Assembly (NCBI GenBank): GCA_963971285.1 | Contig: OZ020244.1 | Coordinates: 1,116,001-1,180,000, forward strand | Length of the DNA stretch: 64,000 nucleotides | DNA from: Astropecten irregularis | Lineage: Eukaryota; Echinodermata; Asteroidea; Paxillosida; Astropectinidae | Reading direction: 5' to 3' | Part shown: in pieces, positions 1-12,671 of the stretch | Numbering within the stretch: the stretch's first letter is position 1 | Layout: the number at the start of each line of letters is the position of its first letter | Program-made: the position numbers and the translations under genes | The notes under the pieces: generated by a model | Seen by the model: the letters and a program-made list of their open reading frames with translations, nothing else | The model's database searches: none | What the model was told of the DNA's origin: nothing

Positions 1-237
1 ACAAGGCTTTATTAACCTTCATATGGCTACTGTAGTTATTAGACTGATTGGGTGCATACATTTGCAGAGTTGCTTTTGTTTTCTGGTTTCACAAACTGAC
101 AAATTGACAGGCACACACACTGAGGCACATGGCTAAAATCAGTTTCATAAATTGATGAAATGAAACCTATCTCTGTGTCACTTGCTGAAACAAATGTGTT
201 TAATAATGCCTAAGTCATCAAAGTATGCATAATCATT
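1..237. other. Left-edge non-coding sequence, no feature
   Basis: AT-rich sequence with no open frame, repeat or RNA signal that I can support. It lies just outside the duplicated block that begins near 238 and resembles the matching flank upstream of 13883 only weakly, so the duplication boundary seems to fall here. Confidence 0.4.
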
Positions 238-3200
238 TGAGTAAAATGACTCAGCTGTTTTACTGATACCTGACAAATGTTGCACCTAATTGCAAATCCT
301 GTCTACTGACCTGTATTAAGAGCTGTATTGAAATACTATTTATCATGTACTATTTTAGCGTTGTAATATTGGTGACAGTGCAATTTAATCTAGATAGACA
401 TAGTTTGACAAATTGTTGATGAACATGATCTGTGACCCACTCTGTCAGAATGAGTCATAAGCAGCATATTTGACAGACTGAGATATGCACATGTATGTGA
501 TCACAAAGGGTATACTGGGAGATTTCAAATGGTATATGTAGGAAGCGTGTGGCATAATGCGTTGTTTAGATATCAGTTAAGAAATTCTGTTGAATATTTC
601 AGATGGATTCTCTCTGTGTTCAACAGACAGAACTGACAAATTTGGTTAAATCTGATTAGTTCACACAGAGTGGGTCACAAAATATCAAGAATTGATTTTA
701 ATAGCATTGTAATATCAATTGACATTGTGATGTAATCTAGATGGAACTATTTATCATGTATTGTGTAAGTTGTGTGATATTTTTCATGAGTGAATGATTA
801 TTGAAATATTAGAAAACTGTATTAGTGTCAGAGTTATTTAATGGTATGGTACATCATTGATCAAGTCATTTTTGAAGAGAGAAAATACATTGAAGTCATT
901 TTGTTTTAAAAACAAATGCACCTACCCCATTGCTGTACAGGGGTGTAAGGAAAACAAATAGAAATTTGGCTTTCAAACTGAAACTAAACAATGATATTAT
1001 TGATGTTGATAAATAATGTACCCTACCTTTAAGTACTCTGAGATGTACTGCCTTTGCTTTTACATGATATTTGGGTGGACAAATATATCCATACATTTCA
1101 GCATACACAAACTAATAATAATACTACAACTAGACTAAGGCCAATCACATTTGGGAAATATTGAATATCTTGAATTTACTGAAGCTATGTTGGGAGACAA
1201 ATGAAGTAATGTACATGTAAAAGCACAGACATGACATATGTAATGTTAGTAGACATGGCGTAACATTGGTATATGGAAACTGTTACTTGAGTATTGTCTT
1301 AATATTGTGATGTCATTGGTGATGTGAGGTGATGATTTAATTACGTACATTCTCAAATTGTAGGCAATTAGCTTTGAAGAAATTTATGAAATGTATTAAA
1401 ATAAGCTAATAGCCATTTGGCACTTTTCAATCAATGATGGATCCAAGTTTTCAAGATGCTATCTCTTGGTGTGTCTTTGATGAGCAAACCATGTGACCAC
1501 AGCCTTCTTGAACTAAACTTCAGACAGCAAAACATTGGAATGCAAGCTACAGTAGGAGGTTGTGTTGTGAGGGTCAATGTTGAAATATCTGAAATGGCTC
1601 ATGTGATAGCATCTTTAGAATGAAAATGAATGTGAAAATTCTTTAAAATATACATTGTTTGGCATAGCTTAACAAGGAAGCAAATTTTGAATTGATTTAT
1701 GAACTGAAACAATTAAGGCTCTTATAGTTTGGATCCGTCAATGATTGATAATTTTGTTGTTATTTTGAAAAAAAAAATTGTACTTAAAAGTGATTTTTAA
1801 TATTTGAATGTTTTCCACACTTCTGAAATGATGATTAGAATTAGGCACAAATTTAATATATCTTGACCTTTTTCTAGATTTAGTATATAATTGATGTGCT
1901 ATAGAAAACTTATATTCACTGACCCTTACTGAATATTTTTTTCAAACTGAAACAACATAAACAATGAAACTTATTTAACATATGCTGTATAAACTGAAAC
2001 ATCTAAATTTATAATTGAATAATGTTCAAGTCCAAGACTATGTAATTTGTCTTTGCTGAAAATGGAAATCATGAGCAATTTATAATTGAAATGTACATTA
2101 CTGTTTGTGTTACAATGAGTGCAGAAAGATTCTGCCAAGACCAAATTTAAAGTTAATAGTCTGAGCCTTTGAAAGGTTTTACAAATTATAATGCCCCTTT
2201 AAACGTTCATATTTTAATAATTTTTAGATATTTAAATTTATTGTTTATAAATGTTTAGCACTTTTAATGAATATTTTTACTTAAAGTTAATCAGTGATGG
2301 ATCCAACTTACCATATGCTATTTCATTCCTATTTTAAAAATGAAAAGAAATTTGAAATCAAAAGATAGCATTTTTTTCAGTAGATAAAAACTATGTTTTA
2401 TGATAATTATGTTCAGAAAAGTGTCACAATTCTATTTGAATAATATGAAAAAGAAAATCTAAATTGAAGAAAAATACAAACACTATGGATCGATCAATGA
2501 TGAACACTTATATCAGTGTGAATAAATGGATGTTAAATGTTTTTATAATATAAATACCACAAGTCCACTATACAGAAACTGAGGTTAGGAAATGCTTGAA
2601 ATATCGACAAGTGTCATACCACTGTATTACCAGTAACCTTTTATATGTTGAATTATTAGAATGATATCAGTTATTAACCTTTCCATTGCAAGCTGAAAAT
2701 GTTAGGATAATAACCTTGTTACCCTTGAAGATTCCATGCCTTACCAAGTCTTGAGTTGAAGGAAGGTATTAATATTCAATATATTTAATATTCAATATAT
2801 TAACATTCCTTAATATTCATTTATAACATGATTTGAAAATAGTTATAGTTGAAATCAAACACATAGATTGAACAACCTGACTAAACAGCAACTTCATCTG
2901 CTACTTGTGTTGTTGTACTTAAATATTCTTTAATTATATAAATCCATGAATGAAGGTTTTCTCTCAAACTTTAAGGATTGTTATTGTTACCCCAAGATAA
3001 GTCATGAAAAGAATGATCCCAAATACTAGTTTGTAAAATGATGGATATTTTGAAATAAATAAGCATTTAATGTGGTGGAATAATAGAATGTATTCAATTT
3101 TGCCTTCATTTGTGTTTGTCTGTGTGTCAGTGCATACAGGTATTCATCATTTCCTTTATATTCATGACCCTTTGTTTGGATGTTGCTAATGAAAAATACA

Positions 3201-4902
3201 CATGTACTCTTCCATGAAAAGTGCTTATATTGCCTTTATAGGACTCTGCCATAGTATTCCGATGAAAACAGTAAAACATTTATTGCACAGAATTTATACC
3301 CTTTACACCCAAGCCAAGGACAAGGCACAAGGATGTTAGATATTAATATAAGCTAACTGGTCATTAATCGCCGTCAGAGGGCGGCAAACACTTTATATTC
3401 AGCAGTTTTGTTTGTGCTTTCGAGAAAAATAAAATAATTCAGTGATCTGACACCACTTAAGTTATCTGCTGCCCTCTATCACACTGTTTGCTACTTAGCA
3501 AATGCAACCTGTGTCAAAGGGACATGACCCTATTATTTACACTTTGGCACGCGACAAACATTGTTCACATTCCTGACATTCTGCAGCGCACTTCAGAACA
3601 ACAACATTGTTCAGAATGGCGACACATGGCGTTCACTTGCAAGGAGTGCAGTGGTTTTATTGAGGCATGCATTAGGGCTCAAAACGAAAAAGAAAATAAT
3701 TATGAACACTTTACTGGATTGATTCATTTTTGGCCAATTTCATGGCCCATGCTTAGCACACAAAATTAATTTGCTTACTATGAAATTTCTGTCTGAATAA
3801 AAACAGGATTAACAACCAAATTGTCATGTTTTGTGTATCACATGTGATTGTTATTTGGCTGTTGTTCGCTGATCATGAATATCAAACGGAATTTTTAATG
3901 GTGGTTTGTTTTATTGGGCAAGACATTTTTGTGCTTAGCAATTCTGTGTGTGCTTAGCAGCTCCATGAAATTGGCCCCATAGTACCAATGTAAAGATATC
4001 AGAATGTCGGTTACCAGACTGCTCACTATGCATTATCCTATAGCCTTCACAATCCTGGACACCAGACTACATGTATTTGTTTACCTCCAATAAAGTCACG
4101 TACACGTGTGAAGAGTTTGCTGTAAAACTTGCTACAAAGAAGTCGTAAAATGGCTCCAAATGGAAAGGTAAGCAGTGTCAGTTGTAATTTCCATAAACTA
4201 TTGGTTGAGGGGACTTTATTCTAAGCAGCAATGGCCGCTCTGGAGAATATTTGGTCGATTTTTCAAGATTAAACATTCACTTGTCTCGCTCGGTTGTCGA
4301 TGTGATACTAGTACTATACTGTGTTAGTGTGTGCTGTGCATATAACATGTACGGGGATTGTAGCTTTACGGGTCCTAAAACTATAAAGGAAAGGAAACTT
4401 CTTTTTGAAAAGTAACTTACCTACATATACTTTGTTGGTCTTCTCCTCTATATTACCAAGGTTAATTTTTTTGAAAGAGGGCAGGGCTTTGATTTTTGAG
4501 GGAAATTATGGGGTAAAAACGGTAACCAAGATTGTAACATTTCACCGCTGCACGGACGGCCGCACACGAGAATAGTCTGGTTTCCACTCTGACATTTTGA
4601 GGACTCTTGATATGCTGGGTCTGGGCACTAGACTAACCAGACCAGACAAAATGGCCTCACGCGATCAGACGGCCTGTTTTAAAGTTTACAAGAAGCGCGT
4701 AAGAAAATTGAATTTTAACCCTGAAATGTTTAACAAATTTCTTCAATCTAGGCTTTTAAGGACCCACGAACATTTGCTCAAAGTGAAAAGTATCATTTTT
4801 GAGGAGTAGAAGTTAGTTCAGAGCCAAAAAAATCAATGTGTTGTGGGATCCCGTCAACCCACAATCGCCACATGTACAGTACATAGTCTGTACAGTACAG
4901 TG
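238..4902 (+). repeat. Segmental direct duplication, copy 1
   Basis: From about 238 to 4345 this block matches 13883-17880 almost base for base in the same orientation, with scattered substitutions and small indels. Shared landmarks include the stretch beginning aaaatgactc (near 242 and 13884), the gccgtcagagggcggc segment (near 3370 and 16902) and the first-exon candidate at 4150 and 17703. A short match (4869-4900, around acatgtacagtacatag) also occurs at 17880-17911, so copy 2 has probably lost about 525 bp between two acatgtac words. Apart from the candidate first exon the block is AT-rich, with no long open frame and no recognised protein. Confidence 0.85.
4150..4167 (+). CDS. Candidate first coding exon (MAPNGK), copy 1
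   Basis: An ATG at 4150 opens a six-codon stretch reading MAPNGK that ends exactly at a strong 5' splice site (AAG then gtaagc) at 4168, so the intron would be phase 0. The context, agtcgtaaa before the ATG, is acceptable for initiation. The same ATG, codons and donor are preserved in the second copy of the block at 17703, with the upstream 700 bp also similar. No downstream exon can be assigned with confidence: the next coding sequence on this strand is the single-exon lectin gene at 12672, which has its own start and signal peptide. The product is not recognised. The alternative is that the ATG-plus-donor match is chance carried along by the duplication. Confidence 0.35.
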
Positions 4903-5275
4903 TTTGTTAGGCACTTGCAGACATTTCTCCATTACGATTATTTTCAGACATAAATAGCTTCTACTGTAAACATGGTCAAGCAACTCCCCTAATAAATACA
5001 TTTTTTGTGAATTCCTCTTGAAAAAAAAGTGGAAATTGTTTGAAACTCAAAGAGGGCAGGGCTTTGACTTTTTGGGGGCAAAACCTTTCAGTAGGCCTAG
5101 TTTGGGACAAAATGGCATGACACGTCTGACAGGCTGTTTGCAAGTTCGCAACAAGCAGGAAAGACCAAGAATATGAATTTTTAACACAGGAATATTGTCA
5201 AAATTTGTTCAATCTATGGTTTCAAGGACTCACATTTGCTTAAAGTCACAAATCACATTTTGGAACAAGTTGTTT
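4460..5275 (+). repeat. Diverged tandem duplication, about 570-bp period
   Basis: Two related segments follow each other: about 4473-4806 and 5042-5272. Both begin with gagggcagggctttga, continue through an acaaaatggc segment, and end with a caatctaggctttt/caatctatggtttc stretch followed by an attttggaac/atttttgagg tail. The first copy keeps a 70-codon open frame (4597-4809), but the second copy breaks it early, so I do not call a gene. Confidence 0.55.
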
Positions 5276-7149
5276 AAGAAGTGAAAATAATCGTAATGCC
5301 ATTTGTTACATGTAGGTTTTCCGCAACTACGGCCAAACTATTTGGAACATTGACCCATGTTGAGATGTCATATAATGCATTCACTCTGAAGTCTTAGCCC
5401 AAGTTGCACCTCGTCTTCATTGCAAATTGTGACTGACGTCTCAGACCTCAAACCCTGCCAACTTTCCATAAACCTTATAGCTTAGGGGAGACACGAAAAA
5501 GATTTTACTCGGCCCGCCGCGGCGCGCCGCGGCGCTTTGCGGCGCAAATTTCAAAGCTGCAATTTTCCCCTCAACCGCGGCGCAGTGCGGCGCCCAGACA
5601 AGACTCCAGCTCATTAACTTTGCCTATTGTGCCACCTCCGTTGTTATGTTAATACGTACGAAGAATGCCCCACTTCGCCTCTCACACACGGGGCGGGACG
5701 CGGCGCGCCGCATGTGTGTGTGAACTGAGGCGAGACCATGCCTTGTGATTCATGCCATTGTACACACAAAATGCATGAGACGACTTGGAATTTCTGGAGA
5801 TCTGACAAAGAATTCTTTATTCATGAATTTCTGACGATCGGGAAAAAATCAAAATGAAAACTGATTTCGTGATGTTTAACTAATTCGATTCAAGTGTCCT
5901 ACCTTCACGTACGAAGTTATAACGATCGAGATTGTTCGCCGATTAATTTTGTTTTTAATCACGGCCGACAAATGACTTTGCTCGATTATGTAATCTAAAC
6001 TAGTATTCATGTTGTATTCCGTTAGTAGATTCCTGATATTATTGTCTTCGTACCATTTTCAGGCCTCGGCAATTATTTCGGTTTTCATTTTACAAACGTC
6101 GTTCGCCGGTATCGTGGTTCAGAGTAAGACATAGGCTGACTAACCGTACCAACCAATGAGTAGCGTTTCAGTCTATGCAATGCTTCCGTTGATTGGTCAA
6201 CACCCAAGACGAAGCGCAAGCAATTTTTCCATTGGCTCCCCGATCCCGTGAGTCATCGTGTGCAATTTGGGACTTCCCCGTGAGCACGCAATCTCTACGA
6301 GCGCGATGTCGTATTTTAGTCAGCTACCCGGGTTGTTGTTGCGATTATAGTGTTTGGTACAGTAATACTAATGCCGGGAACACGACAGATAAAACTCTGT
6401 GGCAAGTGCACACAACGCAGCACGTGCAGTCAAGACTACCAGCGCGGTATGCTTAATACCGCGTGATAAAAACGAAATGAACAACCATTTATCTCATGGT
6501 TTAAAAGTAAATCTATCTTATAAGATGAGATAGCTAAATACCAGGGATAAATCTTCATTTCATCGGCGTGAACGGAAACTAATAATACGCACAACACATG
6601 CACATCGATCGGTATAGGGGGAGGGAAATTCCTCCATGGGTATAGTAAGACTACATCGCCAAAAATATCTCGGGCCTCGGGGTGAGTGTTTGTAGACATG
6701 AATATCAATCTTCTCTTTTCTCATGGATTCCTAAATATTATGCCTGACAATGACCCAGTTATGTACATTGTAAAACTTTGATACTCGTACATATGACCTT
6801 TACTACAATACATGTACTACTAACTTTAGTCAACATCATGCAAACTTTTCAATAAACCGATTTGTAAATAATTTTTTTATTTCATTGCTGTTTTCGGTTT
6901 TGCAGATGACAAGCCGAAGTTGACAAGGTAGCACCAGCGGAAGGGAAATGACATGAATCGATATCAATGACTTTTATTTTTTGTGAAGTGAGACGCATCA
7001 TTACCGACGTAGTTGGATACATGTATATGCTACGTGGATGACCATCCATCATAGAACAATATGTGAAAAGTATGAACTTTGAAATGGTGTAATTTTTAAG
7101 CAGATATGTATTACTGTTAACATTTTTAAAATTTGAAACCAACTTATTC

Positions 7150-7255
7150 TGGATATCCCCTGGGCTCAGTTGGTACGACCTATTGTATTATCGAGTACCA
7201 GTAATAAAGGTATTTTGGAGGTCGCAGATTTGGATCCCGCTTGGCGGTAAAACCC
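7150..7255 (+). repeat. Degenerate tRNA-like (SINE head) sequence
   Basis: The stretch tgggctcagttggtac resembles a tRNA D-arm/A-box, and gcagatttggatcccgc about 60 nt later resembles a decayed T-arm/B-box preceded by ggaggtc. The boxes are too far apart and the T-loop too altered for a working tRNA, so a tRNA-derived SINE relic is more likely. No clear SINE body or target duplication was seen. Confidence 0.35.
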
Positions 7256-7639
7256 CGTTGGTTTATTTCACGATTTCATAATAATATTAAAAAGCCGTAT
7301 CCTCTTTCATCCAAGATTTCTCACGTTTGCAGCATTACTCAGTTGCTTGCATCTTAAATGGCCCATTTTCAAAACACTTTCTTTGGTTTGATCGTTGTTG
7401 GTCCTGAAACAGCTCGGAGACAAAAAGAATACATTTTACATAGGTATGGTTTTACTGCAGTTTTAATTAATATCAGTGCTGGTGAAAATAAAGCGGTGCC
7501 ACGGTGATCATTATTTATTTCTTACCTTTTTCCTATTTTTCTTGCTTTCAGTTTTAATTGTGGTCTCGGATGATAAAGATGTTTAAAATAAATTATTATT
7601 AATTAATAATACAAAGTAGGCCTTGATGTAAAATAAACA

Positions 7640-7822
7640 CACTTTGGCTACCTGCGTTCGCCGAATTGGTATGCTTCTACTAACACCATCATCTTCACAT
7701 CATTCATATTTTCTTCATCATTTCGATGGACTGACACGGCTACCCACAAATTTCTTGAAAGTTGTAGGTAAGTATGTGAACATTTCCATTTGGGTATGTT
7801 ACCAATCCTTTTTACTGTACCT
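7640..7822. repeat. Partial copy of the TTAA-type MITE family
   Basis: The end of this stretch (gaacatttccatttgggta, then accaat and tactgtacct before TTAA) resembles the ends of the full-length MITEs at 28480-28840 and 30686-31053. Only the right half is recognisable. It sits inside the larger TTA-flanked transposon, so it is either a nested insertion or part of the carrier. Confidence 0.4.
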
Positions 7823-8708
7823 TTAAACTCGTAATTATGATGTGTACCTCGACATTTCTCAATGGCAATTGCCGTCGATAAATATCATTTCTGTTTTGTT
7901 GTTTTGGCAGTAATTCCATTTTGTAAAGATACGCGGGATGCTAGCAAAATTAGAGGGAAACACAAATAGGCCATTTAATTTTATCGTCCGATGGACGCTG
8001 GAAAAATGCCCAATAACCGGACACGCTGCGATCACAGCTAGCTAGACAGGAAGTGTTATGTAGGCCACATAGATTCATATAACGCTCACACTGATTGGAC
8101 AAAACAATCGTCGTAAGTTTGCTGCCAACAGTAATTTTCTGATTGGCTGAGATCAGACTACACCAAGCAACCCCATAAATACGTTTGCTTGACCGACCAT
8201 ATACATGTACATGTATAGCGAATCCACATACCTCAGAGATTGCGTGAATACTTTATCAATGGTTCGTATCCGTATATATAACATCCAAAGGGGAATTTTC
8301 TATACGTGGAAATTTAGCGAATCCTTGCGTGAATTAAGACTCAAACGAGTTTCCTAAACATCTGTGGGTTTTTTTTTCTAATTGGGTACGGAAGATCGTC
8401 GCTCAATATTAGTTATTATTGAAGTAGCCTACATTTCTTTTCCAAAGAATGTTTCTAAAAGATTCTTGTCCTGGGTTATACCTTATAGTTTTTAGCTGCT
8501 TTGTAAGTCTGTCGGCGCGCCGCGGCTGGCCGGAGTACTTGCCTATGCATTGAACCGTGTAGGGATTAGTGCAAATTTCACCTTTTGTTATGCAGGAATC
8601 TAATCCGCGCGGCGCACTGCGGGATCGGCCTACCGCGGCCCGCCGACCCGCGGCGCAGTGCGGCGGGCCGCGGCGCGCCGAGTAAAATCTTTTTCGTGTC
8701 TCCCCTTA

Positions 8709-9174
8709 CTGACATGTATCCAAATGGAAATCCCAACAGTAAATGTGAGATTGGTAACAGTGAAGTGTAATTTGCTTTCTCTTATAGGAATGGAGAGTGA
8801 ATGCTGGCCTAAGGGCATTGGTTCATGTAACAACAAGCTAATGAGTAATGGTGCACAGGCATAGAACTCAGTGACCTGCTGCAAAAGTTGGTAAGACTGT
8901 GCCTACTTTTCTCAGTCATAAACAGTACTAAAAATTCCATCAATTAGAAAAATCTTGAAGAAAGTTTGCTTAACTGTAGAAAGTAATTTGAATGTAATGC
9001 TCTTCTCTTTTAGGCATGGAGTGCTTCTGCAAATGTTAACCAATGCTGAGTGAATAATGTATTATTGTGAAGATAATTTATGGTTCATCAATTCCCATAG
9101 ACATTGTGACTGTACAAAAACAAGAGGAAAATGTGGCCATATTAACAAAAGGCCACATTCATCAGCAAAGCAAC
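8709..9174. other. Intergenic sequence, no feature
   Basis: AT-rich sequence between two transposons. The short open frames overlapping the GC-rich TIR of the left element do not extend into anything recognisable. Confidence 0.4.
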
Positions 9175-9176
9175 TA

Positions 9177-10180
9177 GTCTTGGTCCAAGACTGTAAAGCT
9201 CGATAACGGAGCCCATCGTGCCACTGCGCCCTCTCGTGACTTCATTTGACCCAGCTGCTCGCATTACAGTCTTGGGCATTTGCTATAAACCGAGGCGTGG
9301 CCTTCGTATGCCAATTATATACCTTATTATGAATATTCATGATTTACGTTGAAATGCAAAATAGGATGCCAAGCGGGCCATGGGAGCGTCACGGTTGGAG
9401 CCGCTGAAATGTAAACAAACGTGAGACAGTCCGCGTCCAGACAGTCTGGGCCATAGACATTATGAAAAAACTTATATCTAAAAAAAATAATAATCTATTG
9501 TCCCAGCGCGTGGTTTATAAAACAGTCTGAGCTGCATGATTCCGTGCTTGTTGAATCGCAGACACAACATATATATGGCGGCTACATTCAAATCCATGCA
9601 GTAGCTAGTGTCTCGTTTGTGGAAAGCTAGAGTTAATTACGCACCCACAATTAATGTGTGTGTACCACCAACTTTCATGTTGTAATATTTACCATAATAG
9701 AAATAGATCGTGTGTACATGTATAGTAACAGTGTTCAATGCCCTCGTGCATCAGGCATGTTCGACTATGCGATGAATAGTAAGTACCCCGGTACTATCAT
9801 GACAACTATAGCAAGCAGTAGGCAACGCAGACATTATTTCAATTCCCCATGACAATACCACAGCGCACCGTGACTATTCCCGATCCCACGATCGACACCG
9901 AAGCATAGTACAGTACTAGTCATGTACGATACTGCATTATCATGGTACACGAAGGTCATTCGTTACAGGTCATCCATATTCATTAGATACCAGTTCAACT
10001 GGATTTTTGCGGGCGCTGATTGGTTCCTCCGGAAATCCGAAGGAAAAATAAAGAAAAAGTTAAACAATTCATAGCAAATGCCCAAGACTGTAATGCAAGC
10101 AGCTGGGTCAAATGAAGTCACAAGAGGCCGCAGTGGCACGATGGGGTCCGTTATCGAGCTTTACAGTCTTGGACCAAGAC
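9177..10180. mobile_element. 1.0-kb DNA element with about 113-bp TIRs and TA target duplication
   Basis: Positions 9177-9289 and 10068-10180 are inverted repeats of about 113 bp with only a few mismatches. The ends begin gtcttggtccaagactgtaa, itself containing a small palindrome. TA flanks both ends (9175-9176, 10181-10182). The interior has no transposase-like frame, so this is a non-autonomous element. A TA target fits Tc1/mariner-like or ISL2EU-like mobilisation; the sequence alone does not decide. Confidence 0.8.
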
Positions 10181-10399
10181 TACAAATCAACATGTTATAA
10201 GAACATGTAACGGGATCAGCAAGGCTGAGACTAAGACCACTGACTGTGAATTCAATATCATACATGGTAATGGTATTGATATATTACATGTAGATATACA
10301 GTATAACTGATACACAGTTCAATACAACATGTATTTGATATCAATGAGTGAATATGAGATTCTATACAACAGTCTCATATTCCTTGCCTCTATTGTAAC

Positions 10400-12270
10400 T
10401 CCATATAACACATACAATGACTAGATGATATAATATCATTTACACCTATGACCATTAATTACAATTATATGCAGATTATTTGGGCAATTTTCTGCACATG
10501 CAGCAGAAACCCTAACCTGAATCCAGTACAATGATCAATCCCTGTAGACCTACAGTTGCAAGTGCAGATAATTATAATCATCCTTCTTGTGTCTAGCATT
10601 GCCAAGGAGGCATATTGATTTTCTCCTAATTGGCTACCATGCCTGCCTTTCACCATTTACAGTTCCCTAACTGATGAAAGTCTTATAATATGCTGGAATA
10701 TGGCAGTTGTGTATAAGGCTGATTAATACATGTACACGGTTTATATAGCAGAACTGTGTATAGGCAAATGTGCACATAGAATCATTGGTTTAATTTCACT
10801 GTATTATTATAACAGTTACAAATCAAACCATAATCAATCTCATCATTGTTGAGTGTATCAATGTACCAGCAGTCAAAATCAACATTGTTACAGGTTGTTA
10901 TATTATGTTGCATGTTGTAGTATTAATTCACTGCACAGTTCAACAGACTCTACCTATGTAATCTGATGCATTGAGCAATGTATATCATTGTAGATACTTG
11001 CTCCTAATATTAACATGTATTAGATCAACACTCAATGTATTACACTCTGTCTATTTGACAGGGTTCTTAGAGAATAGTACCAGGGTTAGGGTCCATGTCC
11101 TCCAATTTCATCAATCCCTTCAACTGCCAAGGCAGCCATTACACAGATGCAGGCAATTTTACTAACAATCTTAATCTTCTACAGTAACCTTGCTATGAAC
11201 TCATTACAACATGAAATCCCTGCACAGTTGCATAAGTGATTAAAAATCATCTTGTCTCTGACTGACAATGGTAAGGAGGTTCATTTGTCTTGGTTAATTG
11301 GTTACATGTATCATGCCTATCTCTCATCATATGCAGCTCCAGTCACTAGTGAAAACACTAGGCTTGGCTCTACCAGTCATGTATAAACAAATGAAGTACA
11401 TATGTGCATGTACACACATGTATTAGGTCCACATTCATAATCATGTAACAACACTTAGTGTGTATGTAGCAACAATATGTGTATAGGAGATTTCAATATG
11501 TTTGTTTCAATCTCACTGCCATTTATTAAGAGGATTTTTCCAAGTTACAATAACTAAGATTATACACAGAGACATACAGGCCTCCATTTTCACTGGCATT
11601 GACATTGTACAAAGGTAAACTACTTGTGAAAGAATCCCAATCTTCCTATGCAACCTACATGTACATGCAGTACAATCTATAAGCCCTGTGTAGTTGCATG
11701 GCTGGGTAAATGACAATAGCAAGAAGGCTGATTGATTTTTCCTTTAATGGCCTACCATGCCTGCCTCTCATCATATCTAGCTCCTGGCTTTTACCTTGAG
11801 TCTGCCAGTGGTTAATTAATTCAAACTTTAAGTAATAAATCTAATGCAAGTATAAAGAGCTCTATAAGTAGAGGGTGCCTATAATGGATTGCATCTAATT
11901 ATTTCAAAAAGAGGATTAAGATAGTTCCATTAACAACACAAAAACATATACAAGCCTCCATTTGCACTGCACCAATAACTGCCAATGGAGCCACTGTACA
12001 GAGATGACTACTATGGAAATCATCTCAATATTACACAGTAACCTTGATGTGAAAGCAGTGCAATTATGAATCCCTGTACAGTTCTATGGCTGGGTAATAG
12101 TCGTCTTTTGTCCAACTGACAATAGCCAGCTTTTTGCCTAATGGATTTTTCTCTTATAATTCTTGTAATTGCCTCTTAATTGCCTACCATGCCTGCCTCT
12201 CATCATTTCCTGCTCCCCTGACTGATGAAAGTTTTATATATTTGGCTTGACTCTGCAGTTGTCCATATCA
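10400..12270 (+). repeat. Degenerate tandem series upstream of the lectin gene
   Basis: The motif taccatgcctgcctctcatc or a variant recurs near 10635, 11310, 11752 and 12183, each followed by an agctcc/gctcccctgact-like stretch. Between them, variants of aatccctgtacagttctatggctgggta recur near 10540, 11215, 11680 and 12070, and cctccatt(t/g)tcact near 11580 and 11955. This gives roughly four diverged copies of a unit of about 450-650 bp. No open frame is conserved across the copies. The series occupies most of the 2.4 kb 5' of the fibrinogen-domain gene. Confidence 0.5.
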
Positions 12271-12671
12271 CTAAAAGCCAGAGAACCTGTAGCTAGGATA
12301 CAGCAATATTCATACTGTACATCAGCACACAGTCTAATAGAGAGATTTCAATATCTTTGACTCATCTTTTTCAGGATTTCTGACTGGTTCAAGTTTGAAC
12401 ACATTGCAGTTTATTCACATTGGAACTTGCACAAGACAGCAGTGAATCTGTGATATACATGAACCCAACATAGGAAGCAGGACATATTACCTGGTTGCAG
12501 AGAGTGGTATTCATCTGACTGTGTAATCTGGAGTTCAGTTTGGCTTTCAGTTTCTCTTCATCAACTCAACAAGAGTTGCAGCATCTTAACAACCAGTGGA
12601 GACTAACAGGAATCTAAGTCACTGTACAAGTCTACATTGCAGTCTCTTGACCTATCACTACAAGCATCAGA

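Larger units (their letters stand above)
5485..8705. mobile_element. Non-autonomous DNA transposon, TTA target duplication, GC-rich TIRs
   Basis: The ends are inverted repeats. The left end starts ggggagacacgaaaaagatt and the right end is its exact complement; the perfect match covers about 29 bp before both ends run into a GC-rich zone of repeated gcggc/gccgc words. TTA flanks both sides (5482-5484 and 8706-8708), which fits a 3-bp target-site duplication as made by PIF/Harbinger-type transposases. The interior of about 3.2 kb has no transposase-like open frame, so any movement would depend on an enzyme made elsewhere. It contains a tRNA-like relic (about 7150-7255) and part of a TTAA-type MITE (up to 7822). 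The superfamily call rests only on target size and the G-rich TIR start. Confidence 0.75.

Noticed and set aside
4597..4809. A 70-codon basic frame (KMASRDQTACFKVYKKR...)
   Set aside because: The neighbouring diverged duplicate at about 5093-5270 does not keep the frame, and no splice sites bound it.
8585..8884. Overlapping frames on both strands near 8.6-8.9 kb
   Set aside because: They are caused by the GC-rich terminal repeat of the transposon ending at 8705.
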